64,000 nucleotides of DNA, taken from NCBI GenBank assembly GCA_006937955.1, contig SSNP01000024.1, positions 2,089,102 to 2,153,101 of the forward strand, written 5' to 3'. Each line of letters begins with the position of its first letter. Within the stretch, counting starts at the first letter, position 1. The position numbers were made by a program, and so were the translations under genes. Origin of the DNA: Pachypanchax playfairii (taxonomy: Eukaryota > Chordata > Actinopteri > Cyprinodontiformes > Aplocheilidae). This document shows, one piece after another, positions 60,617 through 64,000 of the stretch. Under the pieces are notes generated by a model, which was not told the DNA's origin, did no database searches, and saw only the letters and a program-made list of their open reading frames with translations.

Positions 60617-62144
60617 TGAGAATTATCAAGATTATTGTTCTTACATCTGCTTGGTCTGTGAAGCCATGAAGCAACAAGATCATATAGTTTAACAGCTGAT
60701 AAAAACATTGAAGAAACCCTTTGTAGATTGCAACTAGAGCCGGAAGTAAAGTTATCCAAATTTTTAACGGACAGGAAACAAATGAATGTTCCAGAGAAGT
60801 CAAAAAGGTTGCATAGTGGCAGCCAGGGGTGGACTGGCCATCGGGATCACCAGGAGTTTTCCTGGGGGCCTGGCTGCGGAACTAGCCCGCTCACGATTGG
60901 GCCGATGGTGGGACGCAATCACCCCCCTCCCCTCCCCCCACACATTTCGCTTTAAAATGAAGCAAGATCGCGGTGAAAGAGGAAGCAGAGGGAGAGGATC
61001 AAATGTCAGTAAAGTTAGGAAAATATTCACAGATTTGGCTTTTCCAGATCAATAACTTATCATCGGAGCATTGCTTTATACAAAACTGATTACTCAGTGC
61101 GATCACAGAGAGGTAGACTGCGAGCCACAACAGTATTTTCTTCAAAACGAGCTCTGACCTCCGAGCTGGGAGACTTTCGTTGTTCTCTATGCAGCCTGCT
61201 GGTACGCAAAGGCACAGGGACCGTCTACAAATTCCAACACCCAAAAATATGACAGAGAAATATTAAATTGCCTCACCTAGGACAGGTGTAGTGTCAATAA
61301 AATTGTTTGTTTTTCATACTAGATTTCTTGAATTAAAAATTGATGTTATAATTTTTTTAAGAGCCCTAAATAACTCAATATTTAATACAAATGAATTTTT
61401 AAGGTGTATGCTTGAAAATAAAAAGGTTATGAATATTAGTTTACTCTGTCAGCTACATACATTGCTTTGGATTAAGGGCTATTTTCAATCCAATGATATT
61501 TTAATATTAAAATTGGTTAAAAATATACCATTGCATGTTGTAGTATTACCACACAAGACACAGTACACATCTTCACTTGATCTTACTACAGCTCATATTT
61601 TGGGGAAATGAGCTTAAAATGGTTTTGAGGGTCTTTTTCATCATGTAAAACTAATAAAATGTGCAATAACTATTACATGTTGTAGAAACACCAAACTCAC
61701 AGCACATGTAAACCATCTGTTTTTGATCCCACTACAACTCATACTTTGGGGAAATACTGTAGGCTTAAATTTCATTTAAGGGTCTTTTCCATCATTTAAA
61801 AACCACATTGTAGCATTAGTCTCAGGTTTAGGTGAACGATGGTGGGAACTATTTTATTTAATCTACCACTAAACTGGTAAATGTATAGGTTGCACATTTA
61901 CCAGTTTAGTAGTAGATTAACTAGAATTTCAGTTTATGTGATTTGAGGTTATAACAGGAGAACAAAAATATTTATTTCATAGAGTAAAGAAACAGAAAAA
62001 GCTGTCTGTAGATGCATGTGTATGCATTATTTTACACTCTTACATCAATAGGCTACAACCCAACTCACTCTTGGTGTTTTGCAATGATTGGGTGGTGGTT
62101 GCCTGGGATTTCCCAGCCTGAATTATTGTCTCATCATCCCTGCT

Positions 62145-62250
62145 TGCAGCTAGAAGGTTCTGCGTTTAAAACCGGATCAGGGTCTTTCTGCAAGGAGTTT
62201 GTTTGTTCTTCCTCTGAAGCGTGGGGTTCCTCAACAGTCTCAGCCCAGTG
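62145..62250. repeat. L2-associated teleost repeat, scrap
   Basis: AGAAGGTTCTGCGTTTAAAAC and GGTCTTTCTGCAAGGAGTTTG match the inverse end of the 43170 repeat. Confidence 0.45.
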
Positions 62251-63352
62251 AAGTACAAATTTTAAATAATGACCTGCTTTGCAGTTCCATGTTACCGCCA
62301 GAAGATGGCGCACTCTGGTCTCAACCAGCTGCACTTGCAGTTCAATGACACTCATCACTCATGTGCATTTTATGACAGGTTGAAGTCACACTCAAGATCC
62401 TTCAAGTTACTGTGGTTATACTGTGTCTCCTTTCTTCTAGTGTACTTCCTTGTGCTGATTTTAGCTGTTTATGCGAGAAGTCTTTCTTAGTTTAGTAGTT
62501 TTAAGATCTTTGTTAGAACTCCTGGTGAAACTGGGTGAACTTTCTGCAAAGTTGTATCAAACCTGCCTCAGTCAGAGGAACCACTGAGGGAATTACCTCC
62601 CTGCCCACTCTTCACTGTCGCTTGTCATTTTCCATCTGGATCCTCCTCCTCATCGTGTAACCAGAAACCAAAGTTGTCATAGGTAAGACAATACTGAGTA
62701 ACATCTATCAAACTCTCTGGAAACATCACTGACCTACTTCATGTAAAGTTTTTTGAGGTTATGCAATCCTAACCTTTAAATTGTGCATTTTTTTCATTCA
62801 ATCTTTTTATATTCACCTTTTTCCTGTTATTGTCTCAGTCCTCAAGTCAGGTATTCAAAACCCAAAACACTTAACAGAACAAAAAAGGATAAATTTTAGT
62901 AACTAAGACATGATCTAGGAAGACTCTTTTGCTTTGGATTTGATTAAATTTTGGTATGTTAGGTGCAAAATGACTGATTGTGGACTTTTATAGAGTAAAA
63001 TATGTTTCAGAAAATAACTTGATTTTTTTTTTTTTGATTAGCTACATTAACAATTTATTCTTTCTATACATAATGTACATATGAAAACCCATTAGCATTT
63101 TTTTTCAGATCCTGCTTTGTGAAACAAAAGCAAATACTTACATTAATACATATTTTAATTATCTAAGTCTTAAAGTTTCCCTAGATATTTATACTGTGCA
63201 TGGGTGTAAATGTGGGTGTTTTTTTTTCTCTTCACGTCATTTGACAACATCCGTAATTCATAAAACAATGTGTTGTTACTTTCACAAGCCAATGGTCCCT
63301 GATACCGACAACCAAATCAGATTTGCAGAATTCAATTATACAGCAAGACGCT

Positions 63353-63463
63353 ATGGAAAGAGGTCAGACCCGTCTTGTCTCAACATATTATGGATGGTCT
63401 ATTTTTTCCACCTTATGCTGTTGTTTACCTCTTGGGCTTGCTGCTTTGCACTACTCTAACAAG
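63353..63463 (+). CDS. Dispanin/CD225 copy C, first exon only (gene cut by window end or broken)
   Basis: An open first exon of 37 codons, starting MERGQTRLVSTYYGWSIF and keeping CCCLPLGLAAL, ends in AAG before GTAAGG exactly as in copies A and B. The upstream in-frame Met (63323) is not used by the paralogues. No second exon (VKSAN/VSNAN type) is seen in the last 537 bases, which hold an AT hairpin and a Tc1 remnant. Either the second exon lies beyond the window or the gene is dead. It resembles copy A more than copy B in the membrane segment. Confidence 0.65.
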
Positions 63464-63480
63464 GTAAGGCTTCTGGAGCA

Positions 63481-63522
63481 TTGTGTGTATATATATATAC
63501 AGTTCCGTTATATATATACACA
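63481..63522. repeat. AT-rich hairpin
   Basis: TTGTGTGTATATATATATAC and its near-inverse TATATATATACACAA are separated by about 8 bases, just before the Tc1 remnant. Confidence 0.6.
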
Positions 63523-63523
63523 A

Positions 63524-63925
63524 TACAGACCAAAAGTTTGGACACACCTTCTCATTCAAAAAGTTTTCTTTATTTTCATGACTACTTGTAGATACTCAAT
63601 TGGCATCAAAACTATGAATGAACACATAATGTATGGAATTACTGTATGCACTTAAACAAAAAGGGTGAAATAACTGAATACATGTGTTATATTTTAGATT
63701 CCTCAAAATAGCCACCCTTTGCTCTGATTACTGCTTTGCATTCTCTTGAGTTTCAAGAAATGGTTTTCCAACAGTATTGAAGGAGTTCCCAGAGATGCTT
63801 GGTACTTGTTGACCCTTTTGCCTTCACTCTGCGGTTCAGCTCACCCTAAATCATATCAATTGGGTTCAGGTTCTGGTGACTTTGGAGGTTATTTCACACT
63901 TTTTTGTGTGTGTATATATATAAAC
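63524..63925. mobile_element. Tc1/mariner remnant with internal deletion
   Basis: Starts TACAGACCAAAAGTTTGGAC, continues with the 3' part of a fish Tc1 transposase gene read in inverse (GGTTTTCCAACAGTATTGAAG, TCAATTGGGTTCAGGTTCTG), then jumps to terminal sequence (TTTCACACTTTTTTGTG). Most of the transposase is deleted and the far terminus is not seen. Confidence 0.75.
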
Positions 63926-64000
63926 CAAATGTATTTTGTTCTAAAAAATACCTAAATACTACTTCTGTAATGAACTGGTGCTCCATAAATAAAAATGAAT

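Larger units (their letters stand above)
59835..63352. other. Spacer between dispanin copies B and C
   Basis: No gene supported. It holds the truncated TTAA-MITE copy 5, an L2-type scrap near 62145-62250, and a short TGTAGAAACACC/CACTACAACTCAT duplicated piece near 61560-61750. The upstream end of copy C has an AGTTTCCC word and TTTATA at 63174-63192 as a weak promoter candidate. Confidence 0.5.

Overview
The window is eukaryotic nuclear DNA, almost certainly from a teleost fish. It is AT-rich, has intron-split genes with GT-AG junctions, and carries typical fish repeats: piggyBac-like, PIF/Harbinger, hAT and Tc1 non-autonomous elements, L2/Rex1-type LINE tails and CA microsatellites. I joined exons by hand, checking reading phase at every junction.

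Left part (2.6-18.7 kb, minus strand): a seven-exon gene whose phases close into one 2,077-residue reading frame. It encodes a signal peptide, about 1,800 Ser/Thr-rich residues in a single 5,440-base exon, a zona pellucida C-type (ZP-C) domain, one transmembrane helix and a 30-residue tail. I do not recognise it as a named gene, and it is the most interesting object here.

Middle part (19.8-40.3 kb, minus strand): the complete ttc12 gene (dynein-arm assembly factor), 21 coding exons and 699 residues, with a candidate RFX X-box just upstream of its start. Its introns host many DNA transposons, including a nested insertion and a Harbinger element that still carries a MADF exon. The ZP gene starts only about 1.1 kb downstream of the ttc12 stop, on the same strand.

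Right part (40.3-64 kb): repeat-rich. Three plus-strand copies of a very short dispanin/CD225 (IFITM-like) gene lie at 46.8, 58.7 and 63.4 kb; the third is cut by the window end. Between them lie LINE remnants (one with a 21-base minisatellite inside it), a hairpin hAT element with a perfect target duplication, a small retrocopy with a 16-base target duplication, and two inverted copies of a repeat bounded by CA/GT microsatellites.

The genes do not form an obvious pathway: ttc12 serves cilia, the ZP protein is secreted or at the cell surface, and the dispanins are small membrane proteins. All transposon family assignments rest on termini, target-site duplications and recognisable peptide fragments; no database search was possible.
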